A stretch of DNA of 10,266 nt from Candidatus Methanoperedens sp. (lineage in GTDB: Archaea; Halobacteriota; Methanosarcinia; Methanosarcinales; Methanoperedenaceae), in contig JAJRAP010000002.1 in the NCBI GenBank assembly GCA_028679855.1, forward strand, positions 1 to 10,266, written 5' to 3'. The translations under genes and the position numbers were made by a program. Below, in pieces: positions 1 through 7,768 of the stretch. The stretch's first letter is position 1; each line of letters opens with the position of its first letter. The notes below the pieces were generated by a model, which saw nothing but the letters and a program-made list of their open reading frames with translations, was not told the DNA's origin and did no database searches.

Positions 1-563
1 ATATCCTTTGCCAGCTCAGGTATTACATTGTGAACAGCGCCGATGAAAAGCACACCAGTTTCATTATCTTTTAAGGAAATATCAATCGCCTTAGCAATAT
101 AAGCATCGCGCTCCTGCATCAGTTCATCTTTTATCTGGTCGTATCTGCGCGCTGCATCTGCTTTTTCTTCTGGCGTCCTGGCAGTTATAAGGGCTTTAAT
201 GTGCTCATATTCTTTCCTTAGCAGTTCCGGGCTTTCGGTTGCCTCGATTGCAGCTCCCCTTTCAATTAATTTCCTCACTATCTGGTAGTTCTTGCTCCCC
301 TTATCTGCCGTTTCCCTGACAATTCTCAATCCTAATTCGCCGCCGCAGGGAAGACCGTCCTGATATATTCTCGTCTTGCTGTAATCCAGACCGAGCCCAT
401 CTATTTCTTTCTCCAGTTCATCCCAGAATTTTTCGATTTTTCTCTGGTTCTCAAGCCATTTTTCTCTGCCCATCTTTGCCATCCCCTCTTTTACAAGTCC
501 TTCACCCATAGAACCCATATCACTGGAGGTATGAACTATCCGGATCAAAATCAGCTTTCTCAT
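1..563 (-). CDS. Conserved uncharacterised protein downstream of Cdc48, partial (3' end beyond window)
   Basis: An open frame starts at ATG 563-561, directly after the cdc48 TAG (566-564), and stays open for 187 complete codons to the window edge. The zero-base gap on the same strand implies co-transcription and probably translational coupling with cdc48. I do not recognise a named family. Visible blocks are an N-terminal beta-strand then HTSSDMGS (residues 11-18), a charged helical stretch (about 24-56), YQDGLPCGGE (67-76), GSKNYQIVRKL (89-99), ERGAAIEATE (101-110) and a second long charged helix (about 111-168). Near the edge comes the hydrophobic strand VLFIGAVHNV (171-180), whose glycine and histidine resemble an active-site strand. 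There is no signal peptide or membrane helix, so it should be cytoplasmic. The VLFIGAVH segment loosely recalls TraB/EreA-like proteins, but that is only a resemblance. Coding status is well supported by length and composition; function is unknown. Confidence 0.8.
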   Translation of the reverse strand, partial: MRKLILIRIVHTSSDMGSMGEGLVKEGMAKMGREKWLENQRKIEKFWDELEKEIDGLGLDYSKTRIYQDGLPCGGELGLRIVRETADKGSKNYQIVRKLIERGAAIEATESPELLRKEYEHIKALITARTPEEKADAARRYDQIKDELMQERDAYIAKAIDISLKDNETGVLFIGAVHNVIPELAKD

Positions 564-2702
564 CTAACTCTCGGTCTTTGGAATCTCATGCATTTTCTTA
601 TAAATATTTACGGCATCTTCAAAATGCTTTTGATGTATCTTGAAATCCGGTTTCCCGATATCTCCTTCATTCTCGATATATTCTTCAATTGCAAGCATGG
701 CAGCTTCCTTGCATATATATGACACATCTGCGCCAGTTAAACCCACCATCAGCATTATTAATGACTTTTCATCTATATCAGGACTGAGTGGTTTTTGCCT
801 GGTGTGGACTTTGAATATCTGCAGCAATTCATTTTTCCCTGGAGGCGACACTTCTATTATCAGGTCAAACCTTCCTGGACGCAGGAGGGCGGGGTCGATC
901 ATGTCCAGGCGGTTTGTGGCAGCCAGAACTGTGACTCCCTTGAGTTCTTCTATGCCGTCCATTTCAGTTAACATCTGGCTGACAGTGCGCTCAGTTACCT
1001 GAGTATCCGCGCCTTTGCCGCGTCTTGGCGCTATTGCATCCATTTCATCAAAAAAAATGACACATGGTGCTGCCTGTCTTGCTTTTTTAAACATCTCCCG
1101 GATTCCGCTCTCCGATTCACCCACCCATTTGGATAACAGTTCCGGTCCTTTTATTGATATAAAATTGGCATTGCTCTCGCTTGCCACTGCCTTGGCTATC
1201 ATGGTCTTGCCAGTACCTGGAGGCCCGTACAGCAATATTCCCTTGGGCGCTTTGATGCGGGTATAATTGAAGAGAGAGGCATATTTGAGCGGCCATTCGA
1301 TTGCCTTGATTAGTTCCTTTTTAACGTTTTCCAGTCCTCCGACATCGTCCCAAGATACGTTTGGCGTCTCCACAAAAACCTCTCGTGTAGTGGATGGAAT
1401 AATCTCAGAAAGCGCTTCCATAAAGTCATCCATCGATACCTTCATTTCTAAAATTATCTCAGGTGATATGTGCTCTGATTCAAGGTCTATTCCAGGCATT
1501 ATTTTGCGAATGGCGCTCATTGCTGCTTCCCTGCACAGAGCTGCCATATCGGCGCCAACGTAACCGTGTGTAACTTCGGCAAGCTGTGAAATATCAACGT
1601 TTTCATCCAGAGGCATTCCTCTCGTGTGAATATTCAATATCTCAAGTCGAGCATTTTTATCCGGAATGCTTATGCTGATCTCACGGTCAAATCTTCCCGG
1701 TCTTCGCAGAGCTGGATCAAGAGCATTTGGAATATTGGTAGCTCCAATGACAACTATCTGACCCCTTGATTTGAGGCCGTCCATCAATGCCAGTAACTGC
1801 CCCACCACTCTCTTTTCAACATCCCCCAGGATTTTCTCTCGCTTGGGAGCTATCACATCTATCTCATCAATAAAAAGTATGCTCGGAGCATTAGTGCTGG
1901 CTTGTGCAAAGACTTCACGCAGTTTCCCTTCGCTTTCCCCATAGAACTTATGCATGATCTCGGGACCGTTCACATGCATGAAAAAAGCTGAGGTTTCATT
2001 TGCCACTGCTCTGGCTATCAGGGTCTTCCCGGTGCCTGGGGGACCATAGAGCAATATTCCTTTTGGCGGCTCTATACCAAGCCGTTCAAACAGCTCAGGA
2101 TATTTCAGGGGAAGCTCTATCATCTCCCTTATTTTCTTGATTTCTTTACCCAGTCCGCCAACATCCTCATAGGAGATCTTATTTCCTTGCTTTACAGCTT
2201 CTTCTGCTTTTTTAAGCTGGATACTGGTTTTAGGATGCACAATAACAGCGCCCTGAGGACGTGTATCGATAACCGTATATTCCTGATAGCGTGTTCCAAA
2301 AAGGGTGATACGTACGATATCACCTTTTACAATCGGCAGGCCTCCAAGTAATTTGCCTATATACCTGGTATCCCTCCGAGTTGCTTTATTGGATGAAAGT
2401 TCAATGACCGATGCGGATTGAGCACTTGTTCTCCTTACCTTTACTTTTTCATCCACACCCACCTGTGCATTTCCCCTTACGATGCCGTCGATCTGAATTA
2501 TGCTCTTGCTCCTGTCACCTGAAAATGTAGGCATAAGTTTAGCCACGGTTGTTCTTTTACCTGTGATTTCAACTATATCCCCTACCTCAGCTCCAAGCAC
2601 TTTCATATCTTCCGGATCGATTCGAGCCAGTCCCCTTCCCACGTCTTTCGAAAAGGCTTCTGCAACCCTTAATGTTAAATCTCTTGATATTTCAGTAGTC
2701 AT
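564..2702 (-). CDS. cdc48: Cdc48/VAT-type AAA+ ATPase (double-AAA unfoldase)
   Basis: A 712-residue archaeal homologue of Cdc48/p97/VAT: a hexameric cytoplasmic ATPase that unfolds or extracts protein substrates, often for the proteasome. Domain order is N-domain barrel (about 1-90), second N-subdomain (about 105-165), D1 (about 180-430) and D2 (about 450-700). D1 has Walker A GPPGTGKT (220-227), Walker B ILFIDEID (275-282), ATN sensor (321-323) and arginine fingers R334/R337. D2 has Walker A at 493-500, Walker B VIFFDEMD (548-555), ATN (595-597) and fingers R608/R611. The pore-loop aromatics are F253-Y254 in D1 and W526 in D2. Both ATPase sites look competent and the length is near the archaeal norm. 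The C-terminus ends KTES, so there is no HbYX proteasome-docking tail. The ATG at 2702 begins the usual N-domain (LRVAEA at 11-16); AAGGA lies 3 nt upstream, a short spacing. Confidence 0.98.
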   Translation of the reverse strand: MTTEISRDLTLRVAEAFSKDVGRGLARIDPEDMKVLGAEVGDIVEITGKRTTVAKLMPTFSGDRSKSIIQIDGIVRGNAQVGVDEKVKVRRTSAQSASVIELSSNKATRRDTRYIGKLLGGLPIVKGDIVRITLFGTRYQEYTVIDTRPQGAVIVHPKTSIQLKKAEEAVKQGNKISYEDVGGLGKEIKKIREMIELPLKYPELFERLGIEPPKGILLYGPPGTGKTLIARAVANETSAFFMHVNGPEIMHKFYGESEGKLREVFAQASTNAPSILFIDEIDVIAPKREKILGDVEKRVVGQLLALMDGLKSRGQIVVIGATNIPNALDPALRRPGRFDREISISIPDKNARLEILNIHTRGMPLDENVDISQLAEVTHGYVGADMAALCREAAMSAIRKIMPGIDLESEHISPEIILEMKVSMDDFMEALSEIIPSTTREVFVETPNVSWDDVGGLENVKKELIKAIEWPLKYASLFNYTRIKAPKGILLYGPPGTGKTMIAKAVASESNANFISIKGPELLSKWVGESESGIREMFKKARQAAPCVIFFDEMDAIAPRRGKGADTQVTERTVSQMLTEMDGIEELKGVTVLAATNRLDMIDPALLRPGRFDLIIEVSPPGKNELLQIFKVHTRQKPLSPDIDEKSLIMLMVGLTGADVSYICKEAAMLAIEEYIENEGDIGKPDFKIHQKHFEDAVNIYKKMHEIPKTES

Positions 2703-2765
2703 AATTCCTTGATATGTTGATTAATAACAATAGCATTATCCTGAGAGGCTTGTTTAAACTCTGAC

Positions 2766-2773
2766 TTAATAAA
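2766..2773 (-). promoter_or_regulatory. Candidate TATA box for cdc48
   Basis: On the minus strand the sequence reads TTTATTAA. An archaeal start site about 25 bp downstream would fall near 2742, giving a leader of roughly 40 nt that contains the weak AAGGA ribosome site at 2706-2710. The match to the TTTAWATA-type consensus is moderate and the region is AT-rich, so this is tentative. Confidence 0.35.
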
Positions 2774-2882
2774 CTTTATGAAGAAAACTTTCACTGTGAT
2801 CGGGAAGTAGCACGCCTGCCCCAGCCAAACACTGCGACCTAAAAAGAAGGAAAAAAGTCATCGACATAGAGGACTTAAGGTA

Positions 2883-2890
2883 TTTATACA
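2883..2890 (+). promoter_or_regulatory. Candidate TATA box for the XPB operon
   Basis: TTTATACA lies only 15 bp upstream of the first ATG of the operon. With normal archaeal TATA-to-start spacing, transcription would begin at about 2908-2913, on or just inside the annotated start codon. This suggests either a leaderless mRNA translated from ATG 2912 (Met3) or another, unseen upstream promoter. Confidence 0.45.
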
Positions 2891-2905
2891 AATAGGTGCG
2901 ATTGA

Positions 2906-4303
2906 ATGGATATGCAAATTATGTTGAAGCAGATGTGCAAAAATGATCTCAATGACTCCGATATTAAAGCAATCTGCAAAAGCCGTGGTTTTCCTGCTAA
3001 GGAGGCGACTTCTCGTGACATTTTTGAAAACTTCTTCATCTCCACGATTGGCATAAAGGAAGCACTGAACTCATTAACCTATGAGGAAGTTGTATTCCTC
3101 CACTTGCTCAATAAGATAAACAAAGAAGTTGATATCGAGTACTTCGAGAGACTATACGGCTGCGCAAAATATGCGAGCGGGTATGATTACGGGACTTTTA
3201 CCCAGCAGTATAAAGAAACATTCAAAAAGGTGAAGAATAATCTGGTGCAAAAGGGTGTGCTCATTATCATAGAGCAAGAATCGTATACCGGCTCTGCCAG
3301 GATGGAACGCTGGCGATTTCGTTTTCCTCCGGAATTCGGAGAGTTTCTTCCACCTGTTGTCAGAGCTTCGAAATTTAAAGAAGCCGGGGATTTCAAGAGA
3401 GAAGTATTGCGTGATAAACTGCTGGAGATTATTAGAGGGGAGCAAAAACCATCTCCTTTATCAAAAAAAATATCTTTCACACTCACTATCAAAGATGGCG
3501 ATCTGTCTATTGGAGCTGAAAAGTTCAGAGTAAGTCGCCTGTTGGAATGGCAGCAAACCTGCTGGCGTGCGTCCATTGAAGCAAATACTCAGATGCATAG
3601 TGGCGATATGGCTCCCATTGAAGTTACACTCTATGCACTCTCACAACTTAAAGAGCATGAATGGCTGCCCGCAGATGGTCTCGCGGTGATGCTTAAGATC
3701 TTTACAGGAGAGACGGCGGATCACCCCTGTGAACAGATCTGTGAGGCGGGCTGGGAGTGGGGCTGCCTGGTAAAAGTTGTGGTAGATGGAAAGGCATACT
3801 ACCGGTTACCTGACGATCCTCTCGAAGATGCGACTTCATCTCCGCCTGAGCATTATCTACAGATCGAGCCCGACGGTACAGTAGCTGTGAATCTGATGAC
3901 CATTCCGTACACCGCAATGGAAGTGCTGGCTTCGGTTGCAATTCTGGATGTTCATAATTCCAATCTGCGAGCGACCGCCAGCCTCATCAAGATCGGGAAT
4001 GCGCTTATGGCAGTTCGGAAAAAAAATGCTTTTGAGTGGCTCAGAGAGAATTCATCCGTTTTTCGCACCGCAATCGAGATGGCGCAAAAGAGATGGGGTA
4101 AACAGATAATTCATGAAGACCTGATGATTGCACGGGTAAAAGATCTGAGCCTTAAGGTGCAGATTGAAAACTCATTTGCTGATTCGCAAAGCCTTGTATC
4201 GCTTCCAAATGATTATATCGCATTTCCATGTGACCAACTTATGGCGATACAAAAACTTGTGGAGATGTCAGGGCATGTGATCAAGAAGGCGGGGGCAAAA
4301 TGA
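2906..4303 (+). CDS. XPB-operon protein 1: winged-helix and XPB clutch (Helicase_C_3)-like protein
   Basis: A 465-residue cytoplasmic protein with no signal peptide or membrane helix. Residues about 55-150 look like a winged-helix unit ending FRFPPEFGEFLPP (138-150). Residues about 238-302 look like a second small helix-and-wing unit. Residues 317-395 resemble the XPB/Ssl2 N-terminal 'clutch' domain: strand LQIEPDGTVAVNL (318-330), helices, then NSNLRATASL (351-360). The tail (about 396-465) resembles the end of bacterial XPB-partner proteins such as mycobacterial Rv0862c, from memory. No nuclease or ATPase motif is visible. It is first of three coupled genes and its stop overlaps the next ATG (ATGA, 4300-4303). 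The start is uncertain: ATG 2906 has AGGTG 7 nt upstream (2894-2898), while the TATA position favours ATG 2912. Probable role: a p52-like partner or regulator of the XPB helicase encoded last in the operon. The coding call is firm; the role is inferred. Confidence 0.9.
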   Translation: MDMQIMLKQMCKNDLNDSDIKAICKSRGFPAKEATSRDIFENFFISTIGIKEALNSLTYEEVVFLHLLNKINKEVDIEYFERLYGCAKYASGYDYGTFTQQYKETFKKVKNNLVQKGVLIIIEQESYTGSARMERWRFRFPPEFGEFLPPVVRASKFKEAGDFKREVLRDKLLEIIRGEQKPSPLSKKISFTLTIKDGDLSIGAEKFRVSRLLEWQQTCWRASIEANTQMHSGDMAPIEVTLYALSQLKEHEWLPADGLAVMLKIFTGETADHPCEQICEAGWEWGCLVKVVVDGKAYYRLPDDPLEDATSSPPEHYLQIEPDGTVAVNLMTIPYTAMEVLASVAILDVHNSNLRATASLIKIGNALMAVRKKNAFEWLRENSSVFRTAIEMAQKRWGKQIIHEDLMIARVKDLSLKVQIENSFADSQSLVSLPNDYIAFPCDQLMAIQKLVEMSGHVIKKAGAK

Positions 4304-6012
4304 TGGAACCAAAACCAAACCTGACTCCCACAAATATCGACGGACTGAGCGTCTTTTCCAACCAGTATGATCTGCGCCATGATCTGCACGCTTTTATTGA
4401 ATATGTTCATGATCGCGAGGTAAAACGGTCACACCGAAGCAATGAGTTGAGCGGATCTGACACAAAGCGATTGGCAAAACTTATGAGCGCTTCTTATGCA
4501 ATAGAAGAAGTAGAAACAAAAGGATATTCTGAGTGGATAAATTATGTCGATGAACTAGCGCTTCTATTCAAGTTCGTAAAATATGACACTGAGGGGACAT
4601 ATGCCGGATACACCAGTCGTGAACCATCATTTCCTGACAATTACATTGAATTTGATGCCAAAAGATATGAAGAGTTCATTGATCTACCACTTATAGAGCA
4701 GGAGAAGAAGCTTCTGGATATATTAGTAAAAAATTATATTGATGGTAAAAATGAGTTTTATGTTACAAGTGTGCTGGGCAGGCTATCCGGTTTCTCGACA
4801 TGGGGATCAGCGACTGGTATTATGCCGGGATTGGATTTTGCCAAACCAAGGCGATTTCTTATTGAGATTTTGCAATCCTGTAAAGCCGGTGTCTGGTACA
4901 CTACCTCCTCATTGATCCAATACCTGAAAGAGCATCATCCATTCTTTCTTATCCCGCAGAAGCCCAAGTATGAATATGAACATGATGCAAAGGACGGTCG
5001 ATATGGCAATTTTCGGGAGGAAAAGGAAAAGTGGGGTCGGGGGACACATATTCCGGAGCATGATGCGGATGCGTTTCTGCGGGTGGAAGGTCGCTATGTG
5101 GAACGATTCCTTGAAGGATTACCTCTTATTTTAGGATATATCGAGGTTGCCTATTCCAAAATAGAGTATAAGGGACTCCTGCCTGAAATGAATCAGCTTC
5201 TGGCGTTTCGAGTCAATGATAAGTTCTTGCACGTGATGAGCGGTGAAATCATAGAGCCCAAAGTTACAGTGCAGCCGAATTTCGAGGTGCACGTGGAATC
5301 GGAATTATATCCGGTCCGGACTCTTGCGCAATTGACAAAACTTGTAGATGTTGTAGCAAAGGATAGAACAAGCATCCTGAAACTTCAAAAAAAGAAAGTT
5401 CTAACCCAATTGAGCCAGAGAGAAGACCTTGATGTGATCAAGCTCCTGGAGAACATAAGTGGCAAGAAACTGCCACAGAATGTTCGAATCGAACTTGAAG
5501 AGTGGATCGGGGTTTCAGAAGCGTTTACTCTGTATGAGAAGGTTGTGCTTCTCGAGGGGGACAAAGATCTGCCCGATATCGACCAATTCACAATCGAAAG
5601 TATTTCACCGACGATGAGGATCGTGCATTCACCTGACAGGTTGTTCACGCATCTTGAGCAGAAGGAGTTGATCCCTCTTCACATAAAACATCGCTCATCA
5701 GCACTTACGCCTCTTCCAGACGGTGCACATACAGTCTTTCCCAAACGAGAAACAAGTGTTTCAAAATCAAAAGCAGGAGCAAAAGTAAAGAAACCTGTGA
5801 CAATAAAACGGGAAGTCCAGATCACATTTCACTTTCCAGCAAAAGAATTGATGGAAGAATTCCGCAAAGGACTTATAGCTGCCAGATGCCCTGTTGCTGC
5901 AGATTGGGGCAAATTGACCCTCTCCTTTGCCAGGCAATACGAATCAGAGGCAAAGAAAGTCAGTGAGGCACTTAAACAAGATTATACCATCCAGATCGAG
6001 GATATTGCATGA
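4300..6012 (+). CDS. XPB-operon protein 2: Helicase_C_3/XPB clutch-domain protein, p52-like candidate
   Basis: A 570-residue cytoplasmic protein. The N-terminal half (about 20-250) is helical and charged, with no family I can name. Residues about 258-316 look like a winged helix ending FRVNDKFLHVMSGE (303-316). Residues 321-430 form the clearest XPB clutch-like segment of the two partners: VTVQPNFEVHVES (322-334), DRTSILKLQKKKVL (355-368), then SGKKLPQNV (387-395) and EEWIG (400-404). A Lys/Ser-rich linker (about 486-500) leads to a small C-terminal domain (501-570), perhaps a separate interaction module. Its ATG lies in the ATGA overlap with the preceding stop, and its own TGA overlaps the XPB start, so the three products are likely made in fixed ratio. 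ATG 4303 is an alternative start one codon later. No catalytic motif is visible. By analogy with TFIIH p52, it may bind the XPB N-terminal domain; this is inference. Confidence 0.9.
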   Translation: MMEPKPNLTPTNIDGLSVFSNQYDLRHDLHAFIEYVHDREVKRSHRSNELSGSDTKRLAKLMSASYAIEEVETKGYSEWINYVDELALLFKFVKYDTEGTYAGYTSREPSFPDNYIEFDAKRYEEFIDLPLIEQEKKLLDILVKNYIDGKNEFYVTSVLGRLSGFSTWGSATGIMPGLDFAKPRRFLIEILQSCKAGVWYTTSSLIQYLKEHHPFFLIPQKPKYEYEHDAKDGRYGNFREEKEKWGRGTHIPEHDADAFLRVEGRYVERFLEGLPLILGYIEVAYSKIEYKGLLPEMNQLLAFRVNDKFLHVMSGEIIEPKVTVQPNFEVHVESELYPVRTLAQLTKLVDVVAKDRTSILKLQKKKVLTQLSQREDLDVIKLLENISGKKLPQNVRIELEEWIGVSEAFTLYEKVVLLEGDKDLPDIDQFTIESISPTMRIVHSPDRLFTHLEQKELIPLHIKHRSSALTPLPDGAHTVFPKRETSVSKSKAGAKVKKPVTIKREVQITFHFPAKELMEEFRKGLIAARCPVAADWGKLTLSFARQYESEAKKVSEALKQDYTIQIEDIA

Positions 6013-7667
6013 TATCACAAAAGCCGCTCATCATCCAGAGCGATCGCACTTTGATGCTTGAGGTTGGACACCCGGGGTACGTAGAATGTCGGGACTTTTT
6101 AGTTCTTTTTGCCGAGCTGGTAAAATCGCCGGAGTTTATCCATACCTACAGGGTCACACCACTGTCGCTCTGGAATGCAGCGGCATTGGGTGTGCCATTT
6201 AAAGAGATTGTTGAAGGTCTTGAAGACTTCTCACGTTACGGCATTCCGTCAAATGTCATTGTCGATATGAGGGAGTGGTATGAGACCTATGGTAAGCTGG
6301 TTTTACAGAAAGCCGCACATGATTGCTTAGAGCTTGAAGTGAAAGATTCCCGTATTCTGGAACGAATCCGTAACGATAAGTCATTAGAACACTTTTGGGT
6401 GGATAATGACGGTCACCCGGGACTTTTCATACTGCAAGTCAAACGCGGCGATCTTAAGCACGTATTGATAAAGGCAGGCTACCCTGTCAAGGACCTGTGC
6501 GGATATCTGGATGGAGAACGGTTCGATCTCACTTTGCGCAGCATTGACCTTGACGGTAACACATTTAACCTTCGCGATTATCAAAAAGAGGCGGTAGATC
6601 TGTTTTACTGTGCGGGACGAAAGACGGGTGGCAGTGGAGTGATTGTTCTTCCCTGCGGTTCAGGTAAGACGATTATAGGACTTGGAACTATGGCTCAGAT
6701 ATCAAGCCACACTCTGATCATCGCCACCAATAATGTCTCGGTTCGGCAATGGCGCGATGAACTTCTCTCCAAGACTCACATCGAAGAAACGGATATTGGC
6801 GAGTTTACAGGACGTGTCAAAGAGATCAAGCCAATCACGATCACCACATACCAGATGTTGACATATCGCCGCACAAAGGATGAACCGCTGCATAACCTGA
6901 ACATCTTTACCGAGCATAACTGGGGGCTCATTATATATGACGAGGTGCATATGCTCCCGGCTCCGGTATTTCGTGCAACAACGGCAATCCAGGCAAGAAG
7001 GCGACTTGGGCTGACTGCAACTCTGGTGCGCGAAGATGGTAAAGAGGATGATGTCTTTGCACTGATCGGTCCCAAGCGATATGATGTCCCATGGAAGACG
7101 CTTGAGAGTCGCGGCTATATCGCGGAAGCCATCTGTACCGAGTATCGCGTTCCTCTTTCGGCTGAAGAAGAGCTTAAGTACGCTCATGCTGATAAACGCG
7201 CTAAGTTTCGCATCGCGGCAGAGAACCAGCGCAAGAAAGAGCTTGTGTGTGAACTGTTAGACAACCACGCAGGTGAGAGCATCCTGATCATCGGTCAATT
7301 CATTTCGCAGGTAGAAAAACTTGCCAAAGAATTGGGGCTGCCAATTATCACAGGTAAGACCAGGGATGATGAGAGAGAGAGACTTTATGATGATTTCAGA
7401 CAGGGGCGCATCAAAATACTTGTAGTATCCAAGGTGGCGAACTTTGCCGTGGATCTGCCTGATGCCAGTGTCATGATCCAGGTCTCAGGTACATTTGGCT
7501 CGCGCCAGGAGGAAGCGCAGCGATTGGGGCGGATTCTGCGACCCAAAGAGAGAACATCTCATTTCTATACGCTGGTGTCGAAAGGGACGGTTGAGCAGAC
7601 GTTTGGGACGAATCGGCAGTTGTTTTTGGTGGAGCAGGGGTATAGGTATCAGATCAGGTACTTTTGA
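6009..7667 (+). CDS. xpb: Bacterial-type XPB (ERCC3) superfamily 2 DNA helicase
   Basis: A 552-residue ATP-dependent 3'-5' DNA helicase/translocase of the XPB family. An N-terminal clutch-like domain (about 1-95) starts LIIQSDRTLMLEV (7-19) and holds TYRVTPLSLWN (46-56). A damage-recognition-like region follows (about 105-178). Helicase motifs are all present: FNLRDYQ (186-192), motif I PCGSGKT (215-221, K220), Ia around 236-251, DEVH (311-314), TAT (336-338) with the XPB RED triad R341-E342-D343, SILIIGQ (424-430), motif V from about 470 and QEEAQRLGRILRP (500-512). The Thumb-like segment lies between the two RecA domains, about 383-412. Length and sequence match bacterial XPB (for example mycobacterial, about 540 aa) better than the roughly 450-aa archaeal XPB paired with Bax1, and no Bax1 follows. 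The ATG overlaps the upstream stop (ATGA 6009-6012), with GAGGA at 5998-6002. Likely roles are DNA opening in repair, transcription or defence. Confidence 0.97.
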   Translation: MISQKPLIIQSDRTLMLEVGHPGYVECRDFLVLFAELVKSPEFIHTYRVTPLSLWNAAALGVPFKEIVEGLEDFSRYGIPSNVIVDMREWYETYGKLVLQKAAHDCLELEVKDSRILERIRNDKSLEHFWVDNDGHPGLFILQVKRGDLKHVLIKAGYPVKDLCGYLDGERFDLTLRSIDLDGNTFNLRDYQKEAVDLFYCAGRKTGGSGVIVLPCGSGKTIIGLGTMAQISSHTLIIATNNVSVRQWRDELLSKTHIEETDIGEFTGRVKEIKPITITTYQMLTYRRTKDEPLHNLNIFTEHNWGLIIYDEVHMLPAPVFRATTAIQARRRLGLTATLVREDGKEDDVFALIGPKRYDVPWKTLESRGYIAEAICTEYRVPLSAEEELKYAHADKRAKFRIAAENQRKKELVCELLDNHAGESILIIGQFISQVEKLAKELGLPIITGKTRDDERERLYDDFRQGRIKILVVSKVANFAVDLPDASVMIQVSGTFGSRQEEAQRLGRILRPKERTSHFYTLVSKGTVEQTFGTNRQLFLVEQGYRYQIRYF

Positions 7668-7669
7668 GT

Positions 7670-7768
7670 CTACATAGTCACAGTGTAATTTACTTCCTGT
7701 TCTTCGTTACCGATACATCCTGCCAGTACAGACACAATGATCAAACACAAAACCCATCGTCCATGCAA
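7670..7768 (-). pseudogene. Truncated lipoprotein gene or 32-aa lipopeptide after mqnA
   Basis: A 32-codon minus-strand frame starts at TTG 7768-7766, immediately after and in frame with the mqnA TAA, and ends with TAG at 7672-7670, two bases from the xpb stop. Its product has a basic n-region (HGR, 2-4), a hydrophobic core (WVLCLIIVSVL, 5-15), a lipobox L15-A16-G17-C18, and then an acidic polar start of a mature chain (IGNEEQE, 19-25). GGTGG (7774-7778) lies five bases before the TTG, a good ribosome site inside the mqnA end. So it has start, ribosome site, signal peptide and lipobox but only 14 residues after the cysteine. The best reading is the 5' stub of a lipoprotein gene that lost its body where the XPB operon now ends; a genuine tiny lipopeptide, or chance, is possible. 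Confidence 0.45.

Noticed and set aside
1201..2080. Repeated DNA segments around 1230 and 2050 (similar 20-base stretches)
   Set aside because: They are the two Walker A regions of D1 and D2 of cdc48, an old domain duplication rather than a DNA repeat element.
6702..7187. Long minus-strand open frame inside the XPB gene (161 codons), with others inside cdc48 and the partner genes
   Set aside because: They lie antisense to strongly conserved coding sequence, have unlikely compositions and no family features; they are by-products of codon use in the real genes.
2906..7667. Calling the XPB operon an anti-phage defence system
   Set aside because: There is no nuclease, protease, toxin or membrane effector in the operon and no other defence gene in the window; a repair or transcription role fits equally well.
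2791..7690. TCACTGTGA at 2791 and TCACAGTGT at 7678 as inverted ends of an inserted XPB cassette
   Set aside because: Only about eight bases match, the first is itself nearly palindromic, and no target duplication or transposase is visible; chance is sufficient.
7668..7768. Transcription terminator between convergent xpb and mqnA
   Set aside because: No strong T-tract or stable hairpin is visible on either strand; only a short T-rich patch near 7750 on the minus strand.
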